In this document: positions 25,794 to 34,964 of the stretch, in pieces
Layout of the letters: each line of letters opens with the position of its first letter
Numbering within the stretch: the stretch's first letter is position 1
Assembly: GCF_008704205.1 (NCBI RefSeq)
Contig: NZ_VXLC01000017.1
Coordinates: 62,001-126,000 of the forward strand
Direction of reading: 5' to 3'
DNA from: Nocardia colli
GTDB taxonomy: Bacteria > Actinomycetota > Actinomycetes > Mycobacteriales > Mycobacteriaceae
DNA: 64,000 nt
Notes under the pieces: generated by a model
Told to the model about the DNA's origin: nothing
Seen by the model: the letters and a program-made list of their open reading frames with translations, nothing else
Databases searched by the model: none
Translations under genes and position numbers: made by a program

Positions 25794-27023
25794 ATGGCAC
25801 ACAACGGAACTCCGGCATCGATCGATGCCGAGATCGGTCGTCCGTCTCTGGCCAGTGAAGCGGGTGCGGGCGCCGCGGTGCGGGCCGGTGCGCGGTTGCT
25901 CGGGGTGGATCTGGCGCGCGGGCTCGCGGTGCTCGGGATGTACGCGGCGCATGTGGGGCCGGATCCGCGGGAGGGCGGGGTCGAGGGGTTCGTCATGGAG
26001 CTCACCCATGGGCGGTCCTCGGCGCTGTTCGCGTTTCTGGCGGGGTTCTCGATTCTGCTGATCACCGGGCGGCGGGTGCCGAAGGTGGGACAGGCGGGAC
26101 GGCAGGCGCGGGTCAAGATCCTGATTCGGGCGGGGATTCTGCTGGTGATCGGTACCGCGCTGACCGCGACCGGGACGAAGGTGGAGGTGATCCTGGCCTA
26201 CTACGGGATGTACTTCCTGCTGGCGTTGCCGTTCGCGCGGTTGCGGGCGGGCGCGTTGGCGGTGCTCGCGGCGGTGAGTGCGCTGGTGCTGCCGCAGCTC
26301 GTGTTCCTGGTGTCGAGGGATCTCGGCTGGGCCGATGCGGTCGATCGATTCGATCCGCTCGCCTGGTCGGGGAGCCGGGGCGATCCGATCGGCAGTGGTG
26401 ACGGGATCGTCGGGCTGCTGGTCACGGGTAACTATCCGGCGTTGAGCTGGATGCCGTTCGTGTTCGCGGGCATGGCGGTGGCGCGACTCGACCTGGCCGC
26501 CAACCTGATTCGTGTTCGTCTGGCGTGGACCGGCGTCGGTCTCGCGGTGCTGGGCTACGGCGGCTCCGCGCTGGCACTGCGGGTCGCGCCGGGCGTGCGG
26601 GAGCGGCCGGGAATCATGTACGCGCCGTGGTGGTCCGACATGGCGGAGGATCCGGCGGGCTGGCGATACCAGCTGGGGGCGATGCCGCACAGCGAGACCA
26701 CGCTGTCGATCGTCGCGAATACCGGTGTCGCGCTTATTGTTCTGATCGCTTGCCTGGCCGCGTGCGACGGATCTCGGCAGTTCTCGAAGATGGCCACCCC
26801 GCTGATCGCGGTCGGCAGTATGTCGTTGACCGCGTACGTATTCCACGTTGTCGCGATCGCCATCCTCGGCTTCGACGTGCTCCCGGCCGGTTCGCTCCCG
26901 GTCCTGCTCGGCCTGAGCGCGATCATCATGATGTTCGCCTACTGCTGGAGCCGCTTCTTCCGCCGCGGACCGCTGGAGTGGCTGCTCCACCGAGCGACCA
27001 CGGTGGCGGAACGGGTGCGGTAG
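25794..27023 (+). CDS. DUF418 / HGSNAT-like multi-pass membrane protein
   Basis: 409 residues with about ten hydrophobic segments. The N-terminal RLLGVDLARGLAVLGMYAAHV signature is that of the heparan-glucosaminide acetyltransferase-like/DUF418 group, with later blocks ALFAFLAGFSILLITGRR and GSMSLTAYVFHVVAIAIL. Such proteins may acylate envelope glycans, but the catalytic function of bacterial DUF418 members is not settled. It is divergent from the two-component pair (spacer about 200 bases) and followed by an alcohol dehydrogenase 47 bases later. Confidence 0.72.
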   Translation: MAHNGTPASIDAEIGRPSLASEAGAGAAVRAGARLLGVDLARGLAVLGMYAAHVGPDPREGGVEGFVMELTHGRSSALFAFLAGFSILLITGRRVPKVGQAGRQARVKILIRAGILLVIGTALTATGTKVEVILAYYGMYFLLALPFARLRAGALAVLAAVSALVLPQLVFLVSRDLGWADAVDRFDPLAWSGSRGDPIGSGDGIVGLLVTGNYPALSWMPFVFAGMAVARLDLAANLIRVRLAWTGVGLAVLGYGGSALALRVAPGVRERPGIMYAPWWSDMAEDPAGWRYQLGAMPHSETTLSIVANTGVALIVLIACLAACDGSRQFSKMATPLIAVGSMSLTAYVFHVVAIAILGFDVLPAGSLPVLLGLSAIIMMFAYCWSRFFRRGPLEWLLHRATTVAERVR

Positions 27024-27070
27024 CCGCCGCCCCCTGTGCCTGGGACAGTGCGGACGGTAGCGTCGGCGGA

Positions 27071-28183
27071 ATGAAGATTCGTGGGGCGGTCCTGGAGCGG
27101 ATCGCGGCGCCCGTGCCGTTCGCCGAATCGGCGCCGATCAGTGTGGGTGAGCTGGAGCTCGGCGAGCCCGGGGCGGGTGAGCTGCTGGTCCGGATCGAAG
27201 CGGCCGGGCTGTGCCATTCGGACCTGTCGGTGGTCGACGGTAATCGGGTGCGGCCGGTGCCGATGCTGCTCGGGCACGAGGCGGCGGGACGGGTCGAGGC
27301 GATCGGTCCCGGCGGTAGCGATCTCGCGGTCGGGCAGCGCGTGGTGATGACCTTCCTGCCGCGCTGCGGTGAATGCGCCGGCTGTGCGACCGACGGCCGG
27401 ACGCCGTGCATTCCGGGCAGTGTCGCCAACAATGCGGGCGAACTGCTCGGCGGTGGGCGCCGGCTGACGCGCGACGGCCATGCGGTGCACCATCATCTGG
27501 GGGTGTCCGCCTTCGCGACCCACGCGGTGGTGGACCGCCGATCGGTGGTTCCGGTGGACGACGACGTGCCGCCCGAGGTGGCGGCGGTGCTCGGGTGCGC
27601 GGTGCTGACCGGTGGTGGCGCGCTGCTGAATTCGGCGAAGCCGGGGCCGGGGGACCGGATCATGGTGGTCGGGCTCGGCGGGGTCGGCATGGCGGCGGTG
27701 CTGGTCGCGGTGTCGTTGGCGGCGGACGGCCGGGAGGTCATCGCCGTGGATACGGTTCCGGAAAAGCTCACCTTGGCAACGGAACTGGGCGCTACCGCGG
27801 CTTACACGCCGGCGCAGGTGGCCGAGCTGGGTGTGCAGGCGGAGATCGTGGTCGAGGCCGCGGGCAACATCCGCGCCTTCGAAACCGCCGTCGCGGCAAC
27901 GGCGCCCGGTGGCACCACGGTGACCGTCGGGCTGCCCGCGCCCGACGCGCGGGCGAGCATTTCGCCGCTTGCGCTTGTCGCGCAAGGGCGTTCGATCGTC
28001 GGCAGCTATCTGGGCTCGGCTGTGCCTGCTCGCGACATTCCTACCTATGTCGGTATGTGGCGCGAAGGCAGGCTGCCGGTCGAGCGTTTGGTGTCCGCGC
28101 ATATCGGCCTGGACGAAATCAACCATGCCATGGACGAACTCGCCGCCGGTCATGCGCTGCGACAGGTGATCGTCTTCGACTGA
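27071..28183 (+). CDS. Zinc-dependent alcohol dehydrogenase (medium-chain)
   Basis: 370 residues. Catalytic-zinc residues C48 (AGLCHSD) and H69 (GHEAAG), and the four structural-zinc cysteines C99, C102, C105 and C113 (CGECAGC...C) are present. The NAD fold is MVVGLGGVGMAAVLVAVSLA. It oxidises an alcohol or reduces an aldehyde with NAD(H). It resembles the mycothiol/formaldehyde-like group in general layout, but the substrate is not assigned. ATG 27071 has only a weak ribosome site. Confidence 0.87.
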   Translation: MKIRGAVLERIAAPVPFAESAPISVGELELGEPGAGELLVRIEAAGLCHSDLSVVDGNRVRPVPMLLGHEAAGRVEAIGPGGSDLAVGQRVVMTFLPRCGECAGCATDGRTPCIPGSVANNAGELLGGGRRLTRDGHAVHHHLGVSAFATHAVVDRRSVVPVDDDVPPEVAAVLGCAVLTGGGALLNSAKPGPGDRIMVVGLGGVGMAAVLVAVSLAADGREVIAVDTVPEKLTLATELGATAAYTPAQVAELGVQAEIVVEAAGNIRAFETAVAATAPGGTTVTVGLPAPDARASISPLALVAQGRSIVGSYLGSAVPARDIPTYVGMWREGRLPVERLVSAHIGLDEINHAMDELAAGHALRQVIVFD

Positions 28184-28192
28184 CCCGGGTGG

Positions 28193-28624
28193 TCAGTGCG
28201 CGTCCATCGCGTCGACGAAACGTTCCAGCAGGCGCGCGAATTCGGCGCGTTCGGTCGCGGTCCAGTCCGCCATCGCGGCCGCCATCGCCGTGCGGCGCCC
28301 GGTGCGCGCGGCCGCCATCGCCTGCTGCCCGTCGCCGGTGAGGCGGAGCACGGCGCGGCGTCCGTCGTGCTGGTCGGCGACGCGTTCCAGCAGTCCGTGC
28401 GAAACAGCCTGCGCGACAAGGCGACTGGCCCGCGGCTGATCGACGCCCAGCGCGGGGGCAAGGGCGGTGACTGTGGGGGATTCGGTGGCGGCGACCGCGT
28501 CCAGGACGCGATGCAGCGCCACCGGGATCGGCGAGTCGCCGGCCAGCGCCCCTCGGGTCTGTCTGCGCCGGATCCGGATCATCGCCGCTTCGACGGCTTC
28601 GGTGATCGCGTCGTGCTCCGTCAT
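28193..28624 (-). CDS. MarR-like winged-helix regulator
   Basis: 143 residues from ATG 28624, which has AAGG upstream. The wHTH runs VALHRVLDAVAATESPTVTALAPALGVDQPRASRLVAQAVSHGLLERVADQHDGRRAVLRLT, with the MarR wing. It is divergent from a second MarR-like gene, with a CATGT palindrome between them (28668-28683). The ligand is unknown. Confidence 0.8.
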   Translation of the reverse strand: MTEHDAITEAVEAAMIRIRRRQTRGALAGDSPIPVALHRVLDAVAATESPTVTALAPALGVDQPRASRLVAQAVSHGLLERVADQHDGRRAVLRLTGDGQQAMAAARTGRRTAMAAAMADWTATERAEFARLLERFVDAMDAH

Positions 28625-28667
28625 CGCTGGCCTTCTCTTTGTCGCGCTCTTCCATTCACCGACACTG

Positions 28668-28683
28668 CATGTCATATTACATG
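28668..28683. promoter_or_regulatory. Inverted repeat between two MarR-like genes
   Basis: CATGT-6-ACATG with perfect arms, followed by TAGTTGTCTAGATG, which carries a central TCTAGA. This AT-rich 40-base spacer is the only control region for both genes. Confidence 0.6.
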
Positions 28684-28715
28684 TAGTTGTCTAGATGCAT
28701 GCTTTTGGAGGAACA

Positions 28716-29138
28716 ATGGCCGTACGACGCCACATCGGTTACTGGCTCGTCGCACTCGATCGACTGATCACCGAGCGGTTCGACGAGGATCTCGCCGCCG
28801 GCGAGCTCAGCCGCAGGCACTGGCAGATCCTGCACTCGTTGTCCGGCGGCCCGCAGCGGTCGGCCGAGCTTTACGCCGCGCTCGACGCGTTCTTGACCGA
28901 CCCGGCGGAGTGGGACGCCGAACTCGCGGCGGTCGCCGCCAGGGGGCTGGTCGTCGACGAACGGGGCACGCTCGCACTGACCGACGCGGGCCGGGAGGTG
29001 CACGACCAGGCCTGGATCCGGATCGGCGCGCGCCGCCGGCAGCTGGCCGAGGGCATCACCGACGAGCAGTTCGCCGAGACCATGCGGGTGCTGGAAAAGA
29101 TGGCCGCGAATATGGCTGGCGCCGAGGCGATCCGCTAG
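28716..29138 (+). CDS. MarR-like winged-helix protein
   Basis: 140 residues from ATG 28716 (GGAGG upstream), rather than the ATG seven codons earlier. The line HWQILHSLSGGPQRSAELYAALDAFLTD and the wing VDERGTLALTDAGREVHDQAW fit a MarR/PadR-like winged helix that is shorter and more diverged than its neighbour. It lies next to, and divergent from, another MarR gene and may form a paired switch. Confidence 0.7.
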   Translation: MAVRRHIGYWLVALDRLITERFDEDLAAGELSRRHWQILHSLSGGPQRSAELYAALDAFLTDPAEWDAELAAVAARGLVVDERGTLALTDAGREVHDQAWIRIGARRRQLAEGITDEQFAETMRVLEKMAANMAGAEAIR

Positions 29139-29187
29139 CTAGTCTGAAGTGACCAGAGTAGTCAAAGTGGTCGAAACGGGTGATCAG

Positions 29188-29463
29188 ATGGCCAGAAAGC
29201 GGTCGGAGCGACCTGATATCGCATGGCCCCTTGCCGACGCGAAGGCCAGGTTGTCCGAGTTGATCGACAAGGTAGAACGGGAGGGACCGCAGGTGATCAG
29301 CAAGCACGGGCGAGAGGTCGCCGTCGTTGTACACATCGATGAATGGCGGCAGAAGGCAAACAGGCAGGGGAGTCTCGCGGAGTTTTTCGCGGCGTCGCCG
29401 CTGCGTGATTCCGGTGTCGAGATCGAACGCATCCATCTGGATGTACGCGACGTCGAACTGTGA
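29188..29463 (+). CDS. Phd/YefM-type antitoxin
   Basis: 91 residues. The N-terminal block AWPLADAKARLSELIDKVEREGPQVISKHGREVAVVVHIDEWR is the Phd/YefM DNA-binding fold; the C-terminal tail should bind the toxin. ATG 29188 is preferred over an upstream GTG because the protein then has the usual antitoxin length. Its stop overlaps the toxin GTG by four bases, standard for type II modules. It is expected to neutralise the PIN toxin and repress the operon. Confidence 0.85.
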   Translation: MARKRSERPDIAWPLADAKARLSELIDKVEREGPQVISKHGREVAVVVHIDEWRQKANRQGSLAEFFAASPLRDSGVEIERIHLDVRDVEL

Positions 29464-29885
29464 GGAGCTATCTGCTCGATACGAGTGCGGTATCGGAATG
29501 GATGAAGCCCCGGCCCGATCCTGGTCTGAGTCTGTGGCTCCACACCGCTGACGAGGATCGGCTTCATCTCAGCGTCATCACCCTCGGAGAAATCCGTAAG
29601 GGCATTGAGAAGATGGCGGACTCACCGAAGAAGCAGCGACTGGTGGATTGGCTGACAGAGTCGCTGATCGACCGGTTCGAGGGGCGCCTCCTATCGGTGG
29701 ATGGGGTAGTCGCGCAGGCCTGGGGTCGGATGGTGGCGCGAACCGAGGGGAGCGGAAATCCCGTTGAAGCGGCGGATGCGCTGATCGCCGCAACCGCGGA
29801 ATCACATGGGCTCGAAATTGTTACGCGCAACGTCAAACACTTTGTACCGACCGGAGTGCCGGTGGTATGCCCATGGCGTGACTAG
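29460..29885 (+). CDS. VapC-type PIN-domain toxin
   Basis: 141 residues. PIN acidic residues: D7 in YLLDTSAVSE, E44 in TLGEIRKGIEK, D106 in PVEAADALIAATA, and a final TRNVKHF with N124. It should be a Mg-dependent ribonuclease cutting tRNA or rRNA until bound by the antitoxin. GTG 29460 overlaps the antitoxin stop. The convergent hydrolase begins within four bases of its end. The module looks intact. Confidence 0.88.
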   Translation: MRSYLLDTSAVSEWMKPRPDPGLSLWLHTADEDRLHLSVITLGEIRKGIEKMADSPKKQRLVDWLTESLIDRFEGRLLSVDGVVAQAWGRMVARTEGSGNPVEAADALIAATAESHGLEIVTRNVKHFVPTGVPVVCPWRD

Positions 29886-30706
29886 TCGGGGTGCACGAGA
29901 AAATCCGTCACGGTGCCGATGTAGTCGGCGGTCCGGCTGATCAGCAGGGAGTGCCCGCCGTCGGGAAACGTACGGAAATCGCAGTCCGGGTGCAGCGCGC
30001 GCAGGCGCCCGGCGTGGGTGGTGGTGATCAGCGGATCGTCGTCCGCGCGGAAGAGCAGCGTGGGTCCGGCCCAGGCGGGACCCCGCATCAGCTCGTCGAC
30101 GCCCTCGGCGAGTTCGAGCAGCAGCCGATAGGAATTGGCGGCACCGGCGCTGCCCGCCGCGTCGCCGGCCGTCACCACCTGCTCGATCCAGAACTCCGCG
30201 TCCTCGGAGTCCTGCCAGGTGCTCCGCAACGCGGTACGAATCGCCTCCTGCGTCTGCGGCCACGGCGTCGCCAAGGTGGTCTCGACCCGCATCCGCAGCC
30301 GGTCGACATCCTCCGCCCCGTACAGCCCGGTGCTCGACAAGGTAAGCGACCGAACCCGATCCGGCACGCGCCGCGAAAGTAGCTCCGCGAACATGCCGCC
30401 CGCCGACTGCCCGACCACATGCGCCCGATCGACCCCCTCCGCATCGAGCGCCGCGACCAGACCGTCGACCAACTCGGCACAGGAACCGGCACTCGACGGA
30501 TAGTCGGGCGCGATGGTCCGGAACCGCGGCGTCAGCGCGGGCGCCAGATCGAGCCAGCCGATACCGATCCCCGAACCGCCGCCGAGCAGCAGCACCGGAT
30601 CGCCGTCCCCGCCGGCGTAGTAGCGCCAACTGTGTTGTCCGGCATCGAGTTTCTTGCGGTCGTGCTGACCGAGGAAGATCGCTGCCCGTTCCCGAATCGA
30701 CGCCAC
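29882..30706 (-). CDS. Alpha/beta hydrolase
   Basis: 274 residues from GTG 30706. Nucleophile S101 lies in VVGQSAGGMFA, the acid is probably in LLFRADDDPL, and the His is in GGHSLLISRTAD. The substrate is unknown. An upstream ATG at 30769 would add 21 codons but spans a perfect 12-base palindrome (30743-30754) in the spacer to dapB, so the later GTG is preferred although no start has a clear ribosome site. Confidence 0.75.
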   Translation of the reverse strand: MASIRERAAIFLGQHDRKKLDAGQHSWRYYAGGDGDPVLLLGGGSGIGIGWLDLAPALTPRFRTIAPDYPSSAGSCAELVDGLVAALDAEGVDRAHVVGQSAGGMFAELLSRRVPDRVRSLTLSSTGLYGAEDVDRLRMRVETTLATPWPQTQEAIRTALRSTWQDSEDAEFWIEQVVTAGDAAGSAGAANSYRLLLELAEGVDELMRGPAWAGPTLLFRADDDPLITTTHAGRLRALHPDCDFRTFPDGGHSLLISRTADYIGTVTDFLVHPD

Positions 30707-30742
30707 GACCGTGACGGTAGGGGAGATATCGGCGATGCGCAA

Positions 30743-30754
30743 ACATGCGCATGT
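30743..30754. promoter_or_regulatory. Perfect palindrome between hydrolase and dapB
   Basis: ACATGCGCATGT, a 12-base perfect inverted repeat in the divergent spacer. It is a candidate operator; no cognate regulator is identified. Confidence 0.5.
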
Positions 30755-30840
30755 AGCAATGTAAATCATGGAGGTCAGCAGACCGCCGCCCCGGCCCGGT
30801 CGATAGGCTGGCACCGACGAAAGCGGAAAGAGGAGGTGCG

Positions 30841-31587
30841 GTGACCACACGGGTCGGAGTGCTCGGAGCGCGCGGCAAAGTCGGACAGGCCATCTGTGCG
30901 GCGGTAGACGCGGCGGCCGATCTGGAACTGGTCGCCGCCGTCGATAAGGAAGACTCGCTCGACGCGTTCACCGTGGCGAACGCGCAGGTCGTCGTCGACT
31001 TCACCCACCCAGACGTGGTGATGGCGAACCTGAAGTTCCTGGTGCAGAACGGCATCCACGCGGTCGTCGGCACCACCGGCTTCGACGCCGCCCGGCTCGA
31101 CGAGGTGCGCGGCTGGCTGGCCGGCAGCCCCGGCACCGGCGTGCTGATCGCGCCGAACTTCGCCATCGGCGCGGTGCTGTCCATGCGCTTCGCCGAGCAG
31201 GCCGCCCGGTTCTTCGAATCGGTCGAGGTCATCGAGCTGCACCACCCGAACAAGGCCGACGCGCCCTCCGGCACCGCCTACCGCACCGCCGGCCTGATCG
31301 CCGCCGCCCGCGAGCAGGCCGGTGTCGGCCGCAGCCCCGACGCCACCACCACCGAACTCGACGGCGCGCGCGGCGCGGACGTCGACGGCGTGCGGGTGCA
31401 CTCGGTGCGCCTGGCCGGCCTGGTCGCGCACCAAGAGGTGCTGTTCGGCACCCAGGGCGAGACGCTCACCATCCGGCACGACTCGATCGACCGGTCCTCC
31501 TTCGCCCCTGGCGTGCTGCTCGGCGTGCGCGAGATCGCCAAGCGCCCCGGCCTCACCGTCGGCCTCGACCCCTTCCTCGACCTGTGA
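30841..31587 (+). CDS. dapB: 4-hydroxy-tetrahydrodipicolinate reductase
   Basis: 248 residues. The NAD(P) motif is VGVLGARGKVGQAI; the catalytic signature is VIELHHPNKADAPSGTA (HHxxKxDAPSGTA). It reduces the DapA product in lysine/meso-diaminopimelate synthesis, needed for peptidoglycan. The GTG start 30841 follows an AGGAGG ribosome site. It is followed by a small membrane protein and a flavodoxin-like gene as in mycobacteria. Confidence 0.96.
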   Translation: MTTRVGVLGARGKVGQAICAAVDAAADLELVAAVDKEDSLDAFTVANAQVVVDFTHPDVVMANLKFLVQNGIHAVVGTTGFDAARLDEVRGWLAGSPGTGVLIAPNFAIGAVLSMRFAEQAARFFESVEVIELHHPNKADAPSGTAYRTAGLIAAAREQAGVGRSPDATTTELDGARGADVDGVRVHSVRLAGLVAHQEVLFGTQGETLTIRHDSIDRSSFAPGVLLGVREIAKRPGLTVGLDPFLDL

Positions 31588-31609
31588 GCGAGCACATCGA
31601 GGTGCGGGC

Positions 31610-32119
31610 GTGAACGGCGCCGACCCCGCCGCGGACGGGGCCAAGCAGAACCGGGACGTGGTCAAGGTCGTCGCGTTTCTCGCGGTCCTGGTCCTCGTGC
31701 TCGGCTTCTACTTCCTGCTGCTCGGCCGAATCGCGTTCAGTCTCATCGGCACCGGCGGGGTCGCGGCGATCCTGATCGGCATCGGCGTGCTGATCCTGCC
31801 GTTCGTCGGCGTCTGGGTCGTCGCCGCCACCGTGCAGGCCGCGCTGGCGCATCAGCGCCTAGCCCGGCGCATGCACGAGGAGGGCGGCGAGCTCGACGTC
31901 TCCGAGCTGCCGCACCGCCCCTCCGGCCGCATCGAACGCGACGCGGCCGACGAACTGTTCGCCCAGGTCAAAACCGAATGGGAAGCAGACCCGGACAACT
32001 GGCGGGTCTCCTATCGCCTCGCCCGCGCCTACGACTACGCCGGCGACCGCACCCGCGCCCGCGCCACCATGCGCCGCGCCGTCGCGTTGGAAAAACTCGA
32101 ACGCGACCAAGCGCGCTGA
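31610..32119 (+). CDS. Conserved actinobacterial membrane protein (Rv2772c-like)
   Basis: 169 residues with two membrane segments (about 18-42 and 44-72) followed by a cytosolic tail containing DPDNWRVSYRLARAYDYAGDRTRARATMRRAVALEK, a TPR-like helical pair. It lies 22 bases after dapB, where mycobacteria carry the same type of protein. GTG 31610 is used. Function is not established. Confidence 0.78.
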   Translation: MNGADPAADGAKQNRDVVKVVAFLAVLVLVLGFYFLLLGRIAFSLIGTGGVAAILIGIGVLILPFVGVWVVAATVQAALAHQRLARRMHEEGGELDVSELPHRPSGRIERDAADELFAQVKTEWEADPDNWRVSYRLARAYDYAGDRTRARATMRRAVALEKLERDQAR

Positions 32120-32376
32120 ACGGGGTGCGCGGCGCGCGTCTCAATTTGCGCTGTTTCTACGAACACTGATGGCCGCAGATTTCACCGACTAGCCGACTCG
32201 ACGCGGTAGTGACGGTTTCAACTACGACGTTCGTGGCGTGTCGCCGGCCGAATCGATCGGGCGCGAGCCGGTCATCTGGTGAATTCGCTCACGTCCGAAG
32301 ATATTTCACGGTCGGCATCGGCCGACGGCCGAGACCGGTGGCGGAATACTTCGCGTCCGAAGCCTAAGCTCGTCGT

Positions 32377-32832
32377 GTGGCGCAGCTGCTGATCATCCAT
32401 CACACGCCGTCCCCGCACATGCAGGCCATGTTCGAGGCGGTGGTCTCCGGCGCGAACGATCCGGAGATCGAAGGCGTGCAGGTCGTGCGCCGCGCGGCGC
32501 TCGCGGTCACCGCCTCGGATGTGTTGGCCGCCAACGGATATCTGCTCGGTAGCCCGGCGAATCTCGGCTACATGTCGGGTGCGCTGAAGCACGCCTTCGA
32601 CACCTTCTACTATCCTTGTCTCGACTCCACCACCGGTCGGCCCTTCGGTTTCTACTTGCACGGCAACGAGGGCACCGAGGGCGCCGAACGCGGGGTGGAA
32701 CGGGTCACCACGGGCCTCGGCTGGCAACAGTCGGCCGCACCGGTCATCGTGTCCGGCCCACCCACCAAGGACGACATCCAGCGCTGCTGGGAGCTCGGTG
32801 CGACCATTGCCGCGCAACTAATGGGCGACTGA
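32377..32832 (+). CDS. Flavodoxin-fold NAD(P)H-dependent oxidoreductase-like protein
   Basis: 151 residues of flavodoxin type. The FMN phosphate loop region is IIHHTPSPHMQAMFEAVVSG, followed by YLLGSPANLGYMSGALKHAFDTFYYP and a third FMN-contact region near YLHGNEGTEGAERG. It sits near dapB as in mycobacteria (Rv2771c position). The GTG start at 32377 is likely. The electron partner and substrate are unknown. Confidence 0.78.
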   Translation: MAQLLIIHHTPSPHMQAMFEAVVSGANDPEIEGVQVVRRAALAVTASDVLAANGYLLGSPANLGYMSGALKHAFDTFYYPCLDSTTGRPFGFYLHGNEGTEGAERGVERVTTGLGWQQSAAPVIVSGPPTKDDIQRCWELGATIAAQLMGD

Positions 32833-32997
32833 CAGTTTTTGTCCCCGAAATAGCTGGCAGTGACAATCTCTGCCGGTTGGGATTTAGGGACGGCCCCGAT
32901 TTCTGGTGTCTGACCATTCGGTGCTTCGGCCCGGCATACTGACAGAACGTTGTTGCGGTGGGGATGTGACGAGTTTGCTCGGGAATGGAGATTTCAG

Positions 32998-33684
32998 GTG
33001 ACGTTGGCCGAAGGGGGCAATAACGCACCGCGCCGGATCGGAGTGGTCGAAGACCACGAATCAGTAGCGATCGGACTGGCCGCAATGCTCGCGCCCGAAC
33101 CCGATCTGGACCTGGTGCTGACCGCAGGCACGGTGCCCGAGTTATTGGCCGCCGCTCAGGATCTACCGCAACTGGATCTGGTCGTGCTCGACCTGCGCCT
33201 GGCCGACGGGTCGACGCCCGAGGACAACGTGCGCGCCCTGCGTGACCGTGGCATCGAGGTACTGATCTTCACCGGCGCGGACAACGCGTTCCTCGTGCGG
33301 TCCGCCGCGCGGGCCGGTGTGCTCGGCGTGGTGCGCAAGTCCGAGGACGTGCAGACCGTGGTCGCCGCCGTGCGCCGCGCGGGTTCCGGCGAACAGGTGG
33401 TGACCACCGACTGGGCCGCCGCCATCGACGGCGACCCGCAGCTGTCCGACGTCGGGCTCAGCCCGCGTCAGGAAGAGGTGCTCACGCTGTACGCGTCCGG
33501 CGAGAAGGCTTCCCGGGTAGCGCGATTGACCGGTCTGTCCGAACAGACGGTCAACGACTACCTCGGTCGCATCCGGCAGAAGTACGCCGACGCGGGCCGC
33601 CCGGCGCCGACCAAGACCGACCTGTACAAGCGGGCAGTGGAGGACGGATGGCTTCCGGTGCCCGAGCGGCATCCACGCGGATGA
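32998..33684 (+). CDS. LuxR-family response regulator of a three-gene sensory cassette
   Basis: 228 residues: a receiver domain with E18-D19 and phospho-acceptor D65 in LVVLDLRLADG, the switch K in VVRKSED, then a LuxR-type HTH (LSPRQEEVLTLYASGEKASRVARLTGLSEQTVNDYLGRIRQKY). GTG 32998 has GGAG upstream. Its stop overlaps the kinase ATG (ATGA at 33681-33684), so it is coupled to the kinase and its membrane partner. Confidence 0.88.
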   Translation: MTLAEGGNNAPRRIGVVEDHESVAIGLAAMLAPEPDLDLVLTAGTVPELLAAAQDLPQLDLVVLDLRLADGSTPEDNVRALRDRGIEVLIFTGADNAFLVRSAARAGVLGVVRKSEDVQTVVAAVRRAGSGEQVVTTDWAAAIDGDPQLSDVGLSPRQEEVLTLYASGEKASRVARLTGLSEQTVNDYLGRIRQKYADAGRPAPTKTDLYKRAVEDGWLPVPERHPRG

Positions 33685-34964
33685 CTGCGTCCAGCATGCT
33701 GGACACCCCGACCCCTACTGTGTCACTCGAGCGCATCGCCCCGAGCCGTTGGCGCAGGGGTGCGGCTCCGGTGTCCAAACAGAGTGGGTACGAGGGCGCG
33801 TCCGATCGAATTCTGCGTCGCTTCGGGTTGGCGATCGGGATCGCCGGCGTGATCGTCGCGGTGGTGGAACTGCCGGAGATCGCCGACCAGAGCCGGCTGA
33901 TCGCGGGCGGCTGGACGATCCTCACGGTGGTCTTGGCGTTCGGGTTGTTCCCGGTGCTGGCCGCGGTGTCGATCGCGTCGAGCCGGCAACTGATCCAACT
34001 GGTTTCGGGTGCGGCGGCGGTGAGTTTCCTCGCCGCGATGGCGGTGATCCCGTTCGCGTATCCGGATCCGATGCCCGAGGCCTCCTCGGTGTGGCTGTAT
34101 CGGGTGCTCGCGCTCGGCGTGCTCGCGGCCGTGCTGGCCTGGCGGCCGCTGTTCGCGGTGATCTACCTGGTGATCGGTGCGGCGCTGTCGGCGTTCGCCA
34201 ATGCCTTCGTGCTGCCGGACTCGACGCCCGTGGTGTGGGCCGGCGATTTCGTTCGCGCGGCCGGACTGTGCGCGCTGTTCCTGTGGTGCGCCATCTACGC
34301 GAAGGCCGCCGCCGACCGGGTGGACCGGGAGTCGGCGATCGAGAGCAGGCGTGCGGCGGCGGTGGCCGGCGCCGCGGCTCGTGATCGGGAACGCGCACGT
34401 TTCGCCGCGCTGATCCACGACGCGGTGCTGTCCACGCTGCTCGACGCGTCCCGGGCGGGCACCGACTCGCCGGTGCTGCGCAGACAGGCCGAGCGGACGC
34501 TGGAACAACTCGACGAATGCCGGGTCGGCGACGTCGAACCGAATCGGCTGGACGCGCAGTCCGCCACCGGGTTCCTGCGTTCGGCGGTGCACGAGGTCAA
34601 CCCCGGCATCCGCTTCACCGCGCGGCGCTGGTCCGGATTCGACGACCTGCGCCTGCCGGTGGACGCCGCGGGCACCATCGCCGCCGCGCTCACCGAAGCG
34701 GTGCGCAACAGCCTGCGCCACGCGACCGTGCCCGGCCGGGAGGTGCAGCGCACCGTCACGGTGACCATCAGCGCCGGCGGCATCCGGGTCGTATTCCGCG
34801 ATGACGGTGCGGGTTTCGATCTGGGTGTGGTGCCAGCCGACCGCCTCGGCATCTCGGTGAGCATCCTCGGCCGGATGCGTCAGCTGGCCGGCGGCGCGGG
34901 TTTCGTGGAGTCGCAGCCCGGCGAGGGCACCACGGTGACGCTGGTGTGGGGTAGCGATGGCTGA
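33681..34964 (+). CDS. Membrane histidine kinase (atypical H-box)
   Basis: 427 residues: about six N-terminal membrane segments, a coiled linker, and a dimerisation region with H246-D247 in RFAALIHDAVLSTLLDASRA. The HATPase has N343 in LTEAVRNSLRHA and the glycine box FRDDGAGFDLG...GEGTTVTL. The H-box differs from the usual HisKA_3 form, but catalytic residues are present. It starts inside the response-regulator stop and overlaps the third gene by eight bases. Confidence 0.85.
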   Translation: MTASSMLDTPTPTVSLERIAPSRWRRGAAPVSKQSGYEGASDRILRRFGLAIGIAGVIVAVVELPEIADQSRLIAGGWTILTVVLAFGLFPVLAAVSIASSRQLIQLVSGAAAVSFLAAMAVIPFAYPDPMPEASSVWLYRVLALGVLAAVLAWRPLFAVIYLVIGAALSAFANAFVLPDSTPVVWAGDFVRAAGLCALFLWCAIYAKAAADRVDRESAIESRRAAAVAGAAARDRERARFAALIHDAVLSTLLDASRAGTDSPVLRRQAERTLEQLDECRVGDVEPNRLDAQSATGFLRSAVHEVNPGIRFTARRWSGFDDLRLPVDAAGTIAAALTEAVRNSLRHATVPGREVQRTVTVTISAGGIRVVFRDDGAGFDLGVVPADRLGISVSILGRMRQLAGGAGFVESQPGEGTTVTLVWGSDG

